Positions 1 through 8,522 are shown, counted from the stretch's first letter. The stretch: 64,000 bases of DNA from Paraburkholderia sp. (GCF_028283785.1 NZ_JAPWKB010000017.1:1-64000); one strand, 5' to 3'. Translations and numbers: made by a program. Notes: generated by a model not told the origin, from the letters alone.

Positions 1-558
1 GGGCGGATATCGGCGAACACCTGTTGACCTGTATTTCGCAAATGCCACTGATATTGATAAAGCGGATCGCCAGCCCCGAGATCGGTCTGCCCGTGACAGC
101 AGGACAGCAACAACGTCACGCCCATTCCTGCACTACTTGCAGCCGATCCAAAACCTTTAAAAACATTTATCAATTTTCTAATCCTAACTATTTTTCACAG
201 TTGATATCGATACTTCAAGCACGACGGCTGACGGTTACTCTGACTCTCCTTGCCCGATTCGACCTGAAGCCGCAAACGGGAACCTGAAACCGGTGAGTCG
301 GCTTTCGATCGACGCCAGAGCGAACGCAAGCCGCATCGCGATCAGCGCGGCGAACTCGGTTGGGAGCAGTCAGGAACGGGAAGACATGAGCACCCGATTC
401 TAGGCGCGATCTCGCGCGGAATCGGTCTCACTGTTTGATACACATCAAATGAGGGACACGACATCGACACGCATTGCACGTGCGCTGCCGCATCCCCTAC
501 ACCAGCATCAGAATCCTATCGCTGGCACCTACTTATTCTGGAAGACAAGCGCAACCCC
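1..558. other. Left-edge non-coding stretch
   Basis: No convincing gene is visible here. An 87-codon ORF on the plus strand (24..287) stays open to the window edge but has no recognisable domain and a Cys/Arg/Ser-rich composition unlike the neighbours. It could be the tail of something to the left, but I would not call it. The only notable signal is an FNR-like palindrome listed separately. Confidence 0.5.
435..448. promoter_or_regulatory. FNR/ANR-like box TTGATACACATCAA
   Basis: This is a perfect TTGAT-N4-ATCAA inverted repeat, the textbook consensus for FNR/ANR/Dnr-family regulators. It sits downstream of zwf, and no convincing gene starts just beside it, so its target is unclear. The short ORF beginning at 449 looks non-coding. 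The match is seen directly; the regulatory role is inferred. Confidence 0.4.
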
Positions 559-2037
559 TTACTGCGACTCTTCCGACCACACCGCATTCTCACGCGCCAT
601 CAACGCCGTCGATGCCGCCGGGCCATACGTACCCGCCGTATAACCGCGCGGGCGCTCGCCCGACTTCTGCCAGCCTTCGAGAATCGGTTCCGCCCACGCC
701 CACGCGGCTTCGAGTTCGTCGCGGCGCATGAAGTGCGTCAGACGTCCGCGCACCACATCGATCAGCAGACGCTCATACGCTTCCGCACGACGCTCGGTGA
801 ACGCCTGCTGCAAGTCGAGGTTCAGGTTCACCGGCAGCATATGCATGCCGCTGCCCGGTTCCTTCGCGAGCATCTGCAACTGGATCGACTCTTCCGGCTG
901 CAACTGGATCACCAGCCGGTTGCCGTAATTACGCGGACCGCTCGGAATGATCGAAAACGGCATTTCCGAAAACTCGATGACGATCTCCGACACCTTCTTC
1001 GCCATCCGCTTGCCGGTGCGCAGGAAGAACGGCACGTTCGCCCAGCGCCAGTTATCGATACGCGCGCGCAGTGCGACGAAGGTTTCCGCGCGGCTGCCTT
1101 CCGGCACGTTGTCTTCCTGCAGATAACCCTTGACCGGCTCGCCGCCGACCGCGCCCGCCGTGTACTGGCCGCGCACGGTATCGCGTGAAATATCTTCCGG
1201 CGTCATCCGGCGCAGCGAACGCAACACCTTGAGCTTTTCATCGCGGACCGCGTCCGGGTCGAGCGATACGGGCGGCTCCATCGCGACGATGCACAGCAGT
1301 TGCAGCAAGTGATTCTGCACCATGTCGCGCAGTGCGCCGGTCTCGTCGTAGAAGCCCGCGCGACTGCCCACGCCGACCGTCTCGGCGACGGTGATCTGCA
1401 CGCTCTTGATGTACGGCGCTTGCCACAGCGGCCCGAAAATCGCGTTGCCGAAGCGCAGCACCATCAGGTTCTGCACCGTTTCCTTGCCGAGGTAATGGTC
1501 GATCCGGTAGATCTGCGCTTCGCTGAAATGCTTCGCGACCGCTGTGTTGATCTCTTGCGCGGAGGCCAGATCGTGGCCCAGCGGCTTTTCCAGAACGACG
1601 CGCGAATGCTCGTCCACCAGACTCGCGCCCGACAGGTTGTCGCAGATCGTCGTGAACAGGTTCGGCGATGTCGCGAGATAGAACACGCGGCGCACGCCCT
1701 TGCGCGATGCTTCCGCGAGACGCGCATAGTCGTCAGCCTGATCGACATCGACGCGCACGTATTCGAACAGCGACAGATACTTGTCCCACGCAGCCGGATC
1801 GAGCGCTTTCTTGTCGACGAACGGCTTCGATTGCTCTTCCATGAACGACAGATACTGCTCGCGACTCCAGTCGCGCCGGCCGATTGCGAGAATCCGCGTG
1901 TCCGGCGGCAGATTGCAGTGCAGATGCGCCATATACAGCGCGGGGAGCAGCTTGCGGGCCGCGAGATCGCCACCGCCACCGAAGATGATCATATCCAGCG
2001 GCAAGTCAGGCGTAGCAGGGGCGTGTTGGTTGGTCAT
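559..2037 (-). CDS. zwf: Glucose-6-phosphate 1-dehydrogenase
   Basis: Oxidises glucose 6-phosphate to 6-phosphogluconolactone with NADP+ as the cytosolic entry to the pentose phosphate and Entner-Doudoroff routes. The N-terminus carries a nucleotide-binding stretch (IIFGGGGDLAARKLLPAL, in place of the usual GASGDL), and the family signature RIDHYLGKETVQN is present, with the catalytic His-Asp region. At 492 residues from the chosen start it has the usual length. I start at MTNQHAP because the ORF extension upstream is Arg-rich and unlike the family. It is read alone from a 167-bp gap that contains a GTGCAA/TTGCAC inverted repeat. Confidence 0.95.
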   Translation of the reverse strand: MTNQHAPATPDLPLDMIIFGGGGDLAARKLLPALYMAHLHCNLPPDTRILAIGRRDWSREQYLSFMEEQSKPFVDKKALDPAAWDKYLSLFEYVRVDVDQADDYARLAEASRKGVRRVFYLATSPNLFTTICDNLSGASLVDEHSRVVLEKPLGHDLASAQEINTAVAKHFSEAQIYRIDHYLGKETVQNLMVLRFGNAIFGPLWQAPYIKSVQITVAETVGVGSRAGFYDETGALRDMVQNHLLQLLCIVAMEPPVSLDPDAVRDEKLKVLRSLRRMTPEDISRDTVRGQYTAGAVGGEPVKGYLQEDNVPEGSRAETFVALRARIDNWRWANVPFFLRTGKRMAKKVSEIVIEFSEMPFSIIPSGPRNYGNRLVIQLQPEESIQLQMLAKEPGSGMHMLPVNLNLDLQQAFTERRAEAYERLLIDVVRGRLTHFMRRDELEAAWAWAEPILEGWQKSGERPRGYTAGTYGPAASTALMARENAVWSEESQ

Positions 2038-2123
2038 AAAGCGGTCGCACCGTCGTAAAAGGGCGAATAGGACGAATGCGCGTGGACGATTTGCCGTCCG
2101 GCGCATTTCGGGAAACGCCTATG

Positions 2124-2149
2124 GTGCAACGATTTTGATTTGTTTGCAC
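2124..2149. promoter_or_regulatory. Inverted repeat upstream of zwf
   Basis: GTGCAA and TTGCAC form perfect 6-bp arms 14 bases apart, about 90 bases before the zwf start codon. The position suits an operator for a sugar-acid regulator, but the sequence does not match a consensus I can name. The arms are seen; the function is inferred. Confidence 0.25.
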
Positions 2150-2204
2150 GCTGGCAACCGGGCGCGCCGCGCCTCGATGGCGCGGCGGTGGCAACGCGCG
2201 GCGT

Positions 2205-3173
2205 CTAGCGGCAAATCGCGGCATCGACGACGCGACACGCCGCCAGATCCCATGCCGCACATCCGACAGTCTTGTAGACGACCGGTCGCGAGGCCGCTTT
2301 CAGCGTCTGCAATGCCAGCGCCGAACCGGCGTCGCCGGTCAGCACATCGGCGATCGCCGTCACCGAATCCCACGCGACGCCCGCCTGAATCAGATCGCCG
2401 GCCTCATGCTTCGCGCCCGCCTTGTCATCGACGAAGATTGCGCTGTCGGCCAGCGTGCGTGCGCCGATCTCGGCCATCTGCGGCGTGAACGCGCCCACGC
2501 CGATCACCAGCCGGTCCGCGCGCCCTGCTTCGTCGTAGACGGCCGAGCGCGCGGTCGTCAACGCGATCACGACGTCCGCGGATTCGGGCACGCCGTCGCC
2601 GTGGAACGCACGAACGTTCAGTCGCGACACGCGCGACGCGTACGCGTCGCAAAACGCTTCGGCGCGCGCGGGCGCACTGCCCTTCACGTGGACGGTTGCG
2701 CCGGGATACAGCGCGTCGATCGCGTCGAGATGATTCGACGCCTGCGTGCCCGTGCCGATCAGCACGAATTCGCGCGGCACGCCGTCAGCGAAAACATGCG
2801 CGAAGGTTCGCACGCCGAGCATCGAGATCGCTGCCGTGCGCCGCCCGGTGACAGTCGGTCCGTCGAGGATGAAGCGCGTCTCGCCGGTGTTCGCATCGAA
2901 CGCCATCACCTTGCCGTGGATCGTCGGCAGATCGCGCGTGCGGTTGGTGGCGCAGACATTGACGAGTTTGTGGATCGCGAGATCGGGCGCGGTGGCGGGC
3001 ATCGACAGCATCACGCCGCCTGCGTTCAGCGGCACCACCAGACGTTCCGGACTGACGATCCGTTGCGCCGCGTAATCGAGCGCGGCGTCGTGCATCGCAT
3101 CGACGAGCGCCGCGTACGGCATCATGGCCGCGCTCGCGGTCGCGTCGAAACTGGGCGTATCGGTGCCGCTCAT
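2205..3173 (-). CDS. Delta1-pyrroline-2-carboxylate reductase (ornithine cyclodeaminase/mu-crystallin family)
   Basis: A 322-residue member of the ornithine cyclodeaminase/mu-crystallin family, with a Rossmann segment (LIGTGTQASNHLDAI) and the conserved VGAFTPQMAEI loop. In proteobacteria, members next to proline-racemase-type enzymes act as NAD(P)H-dependent delta1-pyrroline-2-carboxylate (and piperideine-2-carboxylate) reductases. Here it lies 40 bases downstream of a trans-3-hydroxyproline dehydratase on the same strand. The dehydratase product is the substrate of this reductase, giving L-proline. An authentic ornithine cyclodeaminase is the alternative, but the neighbourhood argues against it. 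Cytosolic, no signal peptide. Confidence 0.8.
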   Translation of the reverse strand: MSGTDTPSFDATASAAMMPYAALVDAMHDAALDYAAQRIVSPERLVVPLNAGGVMLSMPATAPDLAIHKLVNVCATNRTRDLPTIHGKVMAFDANTGETRFILDGPTVTGRRTAAISMLGVRTFAHVFADGVPREFVLIGTGTQASNHLDAIDALYPGATVHVKGSAPARAEAFCDAYASRVSRLNVRAFHGDGVPESADVVIALTTARSAVYDEAGRADRLVIGVGAFTPQMAEIGARTLADSAIFVDDKAGAKHEAGDLIQAGVAWDSVTAIADVLTGDAGSALALQTLKAASRPVVYKTVGCAAWDLAACRVVDAAICR

Positions 3174-3213
3174 AGCAAGGTTCCCCGTTAGATGATGCGT
3201 GAACCGGCGCGCG

Positions 3214-4221
3214 TCAGCGCACCAGAAAACCGTAGGTCAACGGATCGCGTTCGTCGATGATCCAGTTCGCGAAACCGCATAGATGCGCGTCGCCTTCCAC
3301 TTCCGGAATCACCGCGTCGAACTCGCCGACGGTCGTCTCCGACAGCACGCGCGCGCGAAAGATCGTGCCGATCACGGATTCGTTGACAAGTGTGTCGTCG
3401 CGGCCCAGTTCGCCGCGCAGATACAGTTGTGCGACGCGGCCCGCCGTGCCCGATCCGGTCGGCGAACGATCCACTTCCCGGTCGGCGAACACACAGCAGT
3501 TGGCTTGAGTCGAACCCGCGTGACGCGGCGCGTTGTCGATGATCGTGCCGTAGATATGGTTGATCTCGGGAATGTGCGGGTGCGCGACCTTGAACGCCGC
3601 ATTGGCCGCGCGTTTGACTTCGTCGCCGAACTGGATCAGCCGGTCGATTCCGGATTCGCGCACGTCGAGCCCGAACGGCGCGCCCGACGTATAGAAGTAG
3701 AACGCGCCGCCGAACGCGATATCGCCGCGCACTTCACCGAAGCCCGGCGTCGTCACCGTCACGTCGCGTTGCCAGATAAACGACGGCACGTTGACGAAGC
3801 GCACCTTGCCCGCGTGGTCGCCGTCCCATTGCACGAACGCTTCGATGAAACCGCACGGCGCATCGATGCCGACGCGCGTTTCCGGGACGGTGCGTTCGAC
3901 CCAGCCGAGCGTGACGGCAGCCGTCGCCAGCGCGATCACGCCGTGGCCGCAATGGTCGCTGTAGCCTTCGTTGTGAACGAAGATGATGCCGAAATCGGCT
4001 TCGGCGCTGACCGCATCGGTCAGGTAGCCGCCGTACATATCCGCGTGGCCGCGCGGCTCCAGCATCAATGCGCGGCGCAGATCGTCCGCGTGCGCCTTCG
4101 CCCATGCGCGCCGCTCGACGATGGTCTTGCCGGGAAACTTCGGTAGCCCGCTCGTGACCAGCCGGAACGGCTCGCCGCCGGTGTGAATTTCGATGGTGCT
4201 GATCATCCGGTTCAGTTTCAT
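3214..4221 (-). CDS. trans-3-Hydroxy-L-proline dehydratase (proline racemase family)
   Basis: A 335-residue proline-racemase-fold enzyme. The first catalytic position is Cys91 in HCGHG. The second is Thr255 in DRSPTGSGT, where racemases and 4-hydroxyproline epimerases carry Cys. Cys/Thr is the known signature of trans-3-hydroxy-L-proline dehydratases, which release water to give delta1-pyrroline-2-carboxylate. The next gene downstream encodes the matching reductase. The start MKLNRM matches the family N-terminus (MISTIEIHTGGEP); the longer ORF is not protein-like. A ten-codon leader ORF with a strong Shine-Dalgarno overlaps this start codon (ATGA). The gene is divergent from a GntR regulator that probably controls it. 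Confidence 0.85.
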   Translation of the reverse strand: MKLNRMISTIEIHTGGEPFRLVTSGLPKFPGKTIVERRAWAKAHADDLRRALMLEPRGHADMYGGYLTDAVSAEADFGIIFVHNEGYSDHCGHGVIALATAAVTLGWVERTVPETRVGIDAPCGFIEAFVQWDGDHAGKVRFVNVPSFIWQRDVTVTTPGFGEVRGDIAFGGAFYFYTSGAPFGLDVRESGIDRLIQFGDEVKRAANAAFKVAHPHIPEINHIYGTIIDNAPRHAGSTQANCCVFADREVDRSPTGSGTAGRVAQLYLRGELGRDDTLVNESVIGTIFRARVLSETTVGEFDAVIPEVEGDAHLCGFANWIIDERDPLTYGFLVR

Positions 4222-4247
4222 CGCGCGGCCTGCTCGTCGCTGAAAAA

Positions 4248-4263
4248 CATCCTTGTCTCCTGT
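4248..4263 (-). promoter_or_regulatory. Strong ribosome binding site feeding a 10-codon leader ORF
   Basis: On the minus strand, AGGAGACAAGG directly precedes an ATG that opens a ten-codon ORF (MFFSDEQAAR). Its TGA stop overlaps the ATG of the hydroxyproline dehydratase as ATGA. The dehydratase start itself has only a weak GA-rich site. This arrangement suggests translational coupling. The sequence layout is seen; the coupling is inferred. Confidence 0.4.
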
Positions 4264-4278
4264 TTTTGCTGTTTTATA

Positions 4279-4320
4279 CTGGGTCAAAATGTAGACCAGA
4301 CTGGATGTCGCATCAACCAG
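4279..4320. promoter_or_regulatory. Candidate GntR operator region
   Basis: Between the dehydratase and its divergent GntR regulator there are GGTC-N8-GACC, an overlapping CCAGACTGG palindrome, and a further CTGG/CCAG pair. FCD-type GntR proteins commonly bind short imperfect palindromes in such divergent promoter regions. The repeats are seen; the assignment to this regulator is inferred. Confidence 0.35.
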
Positions 4321-4374
4321 TTTCAAAAATCGTGTCGGTCCGGACGCCTGCCGTTCGGGCCTGAGGTCAGATTT

Positions 4375-5112
4375 ATGGTGACGCCGGTTCCGCCGCAAGA
4401 CAGCCCGTTCCGCCCAAAGCAGATTTACGAGCAGGTATCCGCGCGGATTCGCGCCGAAATCCGTCACGGCACGTTCGCGCCCGAGTCGCGGCTGCCGTCC
4501 GAACGCGACCTCGCGATGCGTTTCGGCGTCGGCCGGCCGGCTGTACGCGAAGCGATCGGCGCGTTGCAGAACGAGGGGTTGGTGGTGACGCGGCGCAATT
4601 CCGGCACGACCGTCTGCGCGGACGCGTTACAGCGGCTCTCCACGCCGCCGCCTGACCATGCCGGTTCCGACCACGCCGATTTCAGCCCCATGTCCACGCT
4701 CGATGTCCGGCTGATTCTCGAACCCGCGATTGCACGTCGTGCCGCCGCGCACGCGCGGCGCGATACGGTGGCCGAGCACTATCTGGCACAAATGGATTCG
4801 ATCACCGACGCCACGGACCCAGCGCAACGCGCGCTATGGAACGACAGCGACCGGCTGTTTCACCGCCAGCTGGCCGTGATGACAGGCGATCCATTACTGG
4901 TGCGGATCGCGGACGAAGTTGCGCGAACCATGGATCAACCGTTGTGGAAACGCGTGAAGGACGAGGGGATCGACGACGCCGCGCGGATCCGGCTGTATGT
5001 GTCGGAGCATCGGCTGATTTACGAGGCGATCGTCGGCGGCGATGCCGACGCCGCCGCGTTCTATGTCGAGCAACATATCAAACGGGTTCGGCGCGATATC
5101 GCGCCGAAGTGA
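4375..5112 (+). CDS. GntR-family regulator, FadR/FCD subfamily
   Basis: A 245-residue regulator. Residues about 15-80 form the winged helix-turn-helix with the typical LPSERDLAMRFGVGRPAVREAIGAL pattern. The remainder is an all-helical FCD effector domain with metal-ligand-like positions (LFHRQLAVMTGD, SEHRLIYEAI). I start at MVTPVPP because it has a GAGG ribosome site eight bases upstream; the longer ORF runs back through the divergent promoter. It is divergent from the hydroxyproline dehydratase operon and is probably its substrate-responsive repressor. Confidence 0.88.
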   Translation: MVTPVPPQDSPFRPKQIYEQVSARIRAEIRHGTFAPESRLPSERDLAMRFGVGRPAVREAIGALQNEGLVVTRRNSGTTVCADALQRLSTPPPDHAGSDHADFSPMSTLDVRLILEPAIARRAAAHARRDTVAEHYLAQMDSITDATDPAQRALWNDSDRLFHRQLAVMTGDPLLVRIADEVARTMDQPLWKRVKDEGIDDAARIRLYVSEHRLIYEAIVGGDADAAAFYVEQHIKRVRRDIAPK

Positions 5113-5148
5113 GGGGAAAGCGAGTCTGACGGTGACGCGATGCGCTAA

Positions 5149-5436
5149 CTAGCCAGCATTCGTTTTCGCGCCGTTTTTGTCGCCCTTCGGGTCCTTCTTG
5201 CCTTCCTTGAACATCGCGCGGCAACCCGGCGTCAGTTCGGAAACGTGCTGCTTCATGCAGGCGGTGATCTTGTCCTTGTCGGGAATCTCCGCTTTGCAAA
5301 AGTGAATCGCATCGCCTCGGCAAGCCTGTTCCTGTTCATCGCGGGTCGCGGCGTGCGACGTTGCGGCGAAGGTGGCGAGCGTCAGCGCAAGGGCGCTCGC
5401 CACCTTGATGGTGAGGGCGTGGTGTTGTGGTTTCAT
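5149..5436 (-). CDS. Small secreted cysteine-rich repeat protein
   Basis: 95 residues with a clear Sec signal peptide (hydrophobic core ASALALTLATFAATSHA, cut before ATRDE). The mature part holds four Cys in the spacing C-x8-C-x13-C-x11-C (ACRGDAIHFC ... ITACMKQH ... PGCRAMF). This resembles the GLG1-type cysteine-rich repeat found in many proteobacterial periplasmic proteins. The tail is Lys/Gly-rich. Start chosen at MKPQHH, with GGAGCGG just upstream. Function unknown; the Cys pattern suggests two disulfides in the periplasm. Confidence 0.8.
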   Translation of the reverse strand: MKPQHHALTIKVASALALTLATFAATSHAATRDEQEQACRGDAIHFCKAEIPDKDKITACMKQHVSELTPGCRAMFKEGKKDPKGDKNGAKTNAG

Positions 5437-5545
5437 ATCCGCTCCAATGGGCAACGCAGGTCTGGAAGACGCGCGCGGTTGCGCCATGTCACGACGCGCG
5501 TCTATCTGCGAATTAGCAGAAAGCGGGCCCGAGCAGACGGCGTAC

Positions 5546-6886
5546 TCACAGCATGCTGCGCGGACGCTTCATCGTGCCGTCGAAGAAACGTTGCAGACGG
5601 AACTCGGTCAGATCCAGCGACGGCTTGCCGGTATCGTTGATCTCGGCCAGCAACTTGCCGACGATCGGCCCCATCGCGAAACCGTGGCCGCAAAAGCCGG
5701 TTGCGATCGTCAGGCCGCTGACTTGCGACGGCGCGTCGATCACCGGAATGCCGTCGGGCACGACGTCGATCAGGCCCGCCCACGACTCGACCACCTGCGC
5801 GTCCTTCAACGCCGGAAACAGGTTGCGAAGTTTTTTCAACGCGCGCGGCGCGTGACCCATGTTCGGTTGCGGATTCGGGTCGCGCGGATGCAGCACGCGC
5901 TCGCGTTCCGGAACGACGCCCGGCAAACGGTCGTGCAGATCGCCGATCAACGCGCCGTTCAGATGGAAGCTGAACTTTGCGCGGTGAGTCCACAACTCGG
6001 GCAGGAACCACTTCAGCGCGCGGAAATGGCCGAAGGTCATATCGACATCGACCTGCATGTCGTCGGCGAGATTGATCGCGCCGTTCGCGCGTTGGCGCAC
6101 GCCGAGCCCGTGCCCCCAGAACGTCGACGCGGTGATAGCCGGCAAAGGATTGGTGCGCATGCAGGTGCCGCGCACCGCGTGTTGCGGCAGTTCGAGACCG
6201 AGCGTCTTCAGCAGCTTCCAGCTACTCGCACCGGCCGCGCAGATAAAACGCGACGTGCGAATCGTGCCGCGCTCGGTGACGACGCCGGTGATCGCGCCCG
6301 CCGCCCGTTCGACGCCGATCACGCCGCAGCCTTCGAAGAACAGCGCGCCCGCCTGCGCCGCACGCGACGCAAACGCGGCCGCCGCGCGACGCGGCTCGGC
6401 CTGGCCGTCGCTGGGCGTATAAAGACCGCCGAGCGCCGGGCCCTGCATGCCGTGCACGACATCGTCGATCTGCGAACGGTTCAGCGTGCGCGTGTCGAGC
6501 CCGTATTGCCGCGCGACATCCATCCATTGCTGGAACGACGTCCAGCTTTCTTCGTCCGATGCCACGTACAGACAGCCGCCCTGACGCCATTCGAGGTTCG
6601 TGTCGAGTTCGGTTTCGAGCTGTTCCCACAGACGCATGCCGGCCATCATCAACGGTACTTCGGCGGCTTCGCGGCCTTGCTGCCGCACGAAGCCCCAGGC
6701 GCGCGTGGATTGCTGCCCACCGATCCGCGATTTGTCGAGTACGACCGCCTTGATGCCGCGGCGAGCCAGATAGAACGCAGCGGCCGCGCCCATGATGCCC
6801 GCGCCGGCGATCACGACGTCGGCTTGCGTCGGGAAGCGTTGATCGGCAGGAGAGAAATCTGAGTGCAGCGGATAGGTGGTGGTCAT
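5546..6886 (-). CDS. FAD-dependent oxidoreductase, DAO/glycine-oxidase type
   Basis: 446 residues. An N-terminal FAD dinucleotide fold is clear (DVVIAGAGIMGAAAAFYLARRG), followed by the DAO-family substrate domain and the C-terminal FAD-closing motif (GLIDVVPDGIPVIDA ... ATGFCGHGFAMGP). Such enzymes oxidise secondary or D-amino acids, passing electrons to oxygen or a quinone. The hydroxyproline genes nearby make an imino-acid substrate plausible, but the enzyme is separated from them by two genes, so the link is weak. No signal peptide. Upstream lies a long non-coding stretch, so it probably has its own promoter. Confidence 0.8.
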   Translation of the reverse strand: MTTTYPLHSDFSPADQRFPTQADVVIAGAGIMGAAAAFYLARRGIKAVVLDKSRIGGQQSTRAWGFVRQQGREAAEVPLMMAGMRLWEQLETELDTNLEWRQGGCLYVASDEESWTSFQQWMDVARQYGLDTRTLNRSQIDDVVHGMQGPALGGLYTPSDGQAEPRRAAAAFASRAAQAGALFFEGCGVIGVERAAGAITGVVTERGTIRTSRFICAAGASSWKLLKTLGLELPQHAVRGTCMRTNPLPAITASTFWGHGLGVRQRANGAINLADDMQVDVDMTFGHFRALKWFLPELWTHRAKFSFHLNGALIGDLHDRLPGVVPERERVLHPRDPNPQPNMGHAPRALKKLRNLFPALKDAQVVESWAGLIDVVPDGIPVIDAPSQVSGLTIATGFCGHGFAMGPIVGKLLAEINDTGKPSLDLTEFRLQRFFDGTMKRPRSML

Positions 6887-7610
6887 CGGAGCTGAAACGG
6901 AAAATCCGGAGTGGCAAAGTTAAATGTACGGGTGGCGCATGTTAAGCGCCTGCATCATAACCGCAGCGTGCGAGCATCTTCGCAAACGCAGTCGGCGGAT
7001 GCAATCCTGGCCGGATGGCCTAAGCTTCGTCACATGCGCGCCGGTCACGCATCGCGCTGTTGCGCATCGCAATGGGCGGCAAGCGCGCGGCATTGCTGAA
7101 TCCGCAACGATACGGATGACACCGCAACGAGTGTTCATCCGAACGACCTATCCTTTGCAACTGGTCGGGATACGTGTTCGCAGGACGACTGATGTTCCGA
7201 TTGTCCTGTGCGGGCGACTTCGTTCTAGAATGCCCGCTCGATGCACGCACCGGGCAGACCTGCGCGACGCGTCGCCATCCGTGTTTTAACCGATACGCCG
7301 CGCGGGTTGCGTGCCGATAAAACAGCGATACGACAGCGATAACACAGCGATAACACAGCGATAACACAGCGATAACACATGGGATCCGGCTGGCATGCGG
7401 TGGCCAGCGCGAGTCGCTTTAACGCGCGGGCATCGATAAAATTTGCGTACCGAATAAATCCCGCAACGACGCGATTTTTTGCGGTACATTTGCTCTCCCT
7501 TTGTGTGGCCCGTGGGGCTCGCCAGGCAGGTATTGCGGTGAAGTGCACCGTCGGTGCGCCGCAGTATTCACGTCCTCAATCACTCTAATACGACGGGCCT
7601 TGAACGCAGC
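6887..7610. other. Long intergenic region with a short tandem repeat
   Basis: No ORF here has protein-like composition; all listed frames are short and contradict one another. It lies between the divergent oxidoreductase and BetR-type regulator, so it must hold both promoters. The only structured element I see is the 11-base tandem repeat listed next. The last 150 bases are relatively AT-rich (for example CGATTTTTTGCGGTACATT). Confidence 0.5.
7322..7376. repeat. Five tandem copies of an 11-base unit (ACAGCGATAAC)
   Basis: Four exact copies of ACAGCGATAAC follow one variant (ACAGCGATACG) without gaps, ending about 235 bases before the regulator start codon. The 11-base period is close to one DNA turn, so any binding site would recur on the same face. 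The copies are seen; no role is known. It may equally be a slippage-prone minisatellite. Confidence 0.85.
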
Positions 7611-8465
7611 ATGGGTAACGAAGCACACTCAACGGACTCCATCGCGGTCGCGGAACGCGTGCGCGAGTTGATGAGCCGGCACGGCATCGGTAAGCGTCAG
7701 CAAACCACGGAGCTGTGCCGCATCCTCGACCTGAGCTTTTCGCAGGGGCACCGCAAGCTGCGCGGCAATAGCCCGTGGACACTGTCGCAGATCAAGAAGG
7801 TGGCCGAAGTCTATGGCGAGCCCGCCGCGCAACTGTTCGGCGCGCAAACGCTCGACCCGGGCACGGTCGGCGCAATCGCGCAGGAAGCGTTGTTCTGCAT
7901 CGGTGCACTGGAGATGGCCTGCACCGCGTGGGTCGGCGTGCCGCTCGAACCGGGCAGCCGGCCGGAATTCGTCGCGTATATGAAGGCCGGCCAGTGGCGC
8001 GTCGCGCGTCATGACGGCGCGCTCTATCAGAGCGCGTGCGAAGTCCACAAGATCGAGATCTATCCGCGTCGCGCGGAAACCGACAAACCGCTGATCGCCG
8101 TGGTCGACGACGACCAGGCGTCCGCCGACAACCTGCGCGAGTATCTCGAACGCAGCGGCTTCGCCGCCGTCGCAATCTACGGATTAAGCGCGTTCATCGA
8201 ACAGTTGCAAACGCAAGTATTCGACGGCATCGTGATCGACTGGCTGTTCGGCAATCAAACGTCCGCCGCTGCGATTCGCGCGGTGCGGGCGTCGGAGAAT
8301 CCCGATGCAGCCATTTTCGTGCTGACCGGCGAACTGCTGACGGGCAAGGCGAGCGAGTCCGAAATCAGCGAAGTCATACGCACGTTCGACGTGTCGTGCT
8401 ACGAAAAACCGGCGCGCATGGCGATCCTCGTGGCAGATCTGTCGAAGCGCCTCAACTGGCCGTGA
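7611..8465 (+). CDS. BetR-type HTH regulator with C-terminal response-receiver domain
   Basis: 284 residues. Residues 10-78 look like a BetR/lambda-repressor-type helix-turn-helix (VAERVRELMSRHGIGKRQQTTELCRILDLSFSQGHRKL). A linker of about 80 residues follows, then a receiver domain from residue 160 with the acidic pocket VVDDDQ, phospho-acceptor Asp210 (DGIVID), the T of VLTGE and the K of YEKPA. The order HTH-then-receiver is the reverse of most response regulators. Start chosen at MGNEAHS. It is convergent with a hybrid histidine kinase, its probable partner. Confidence 0.8.
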   Translation: MGNEAHSTDSIAVAERVRELMSRHGIGKRQQTTELCRILDLSFSQGHRKLRGNSPWTLSQIKKVAEVYGEPAAQLFGAQTLDPGTVGAIAQEALFCIGALEMACTAWVGVPLEPGSRPEFVAYMKAGQWRVARHDGALYQSACEVHKIEIYPRRAETDKPLIAVVDDDQASADNLREYLERSGFAAVAIYGLSAFIEQLQTQVFDGIVIDWLFGNQTSAAAIRAVRASENPDAAIFVLTGELLTGKASESEISEVIRTFDVSCYEKPARMAILVADLSKRLNWP

Positions 8466-8484
8466 ACGTCGGCTAGCGCGACGT
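8466..8484. terminator. Short hairpin between convergent regulator and kinase genes
   Basis: ACGTCG and CGACGT form a perfect 6-bp stem around a 7-base loop, just after the regulator stop codon. There is no proper T-run on either strand, so it is at best a weak bidirectional terminator. Confidence 0.3.
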
Positions 8485-8522
8485 CACACACCCAAAAATA
8501 AAACGACCGTTCCGCATCCGGT

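Noticed and set aside
449-731. Two short plus-strand ORFs after the FNR box
   Set aside because: They overlap the end of zwf on the other strand, disagree with each other and have no ribosome site or family resemblance.
6924-7289. 121-codon ORF in the intergenic region
   Set aside because: Arg/Cys-rich mixed composition, no ribosome site; overlapping frames equally open.
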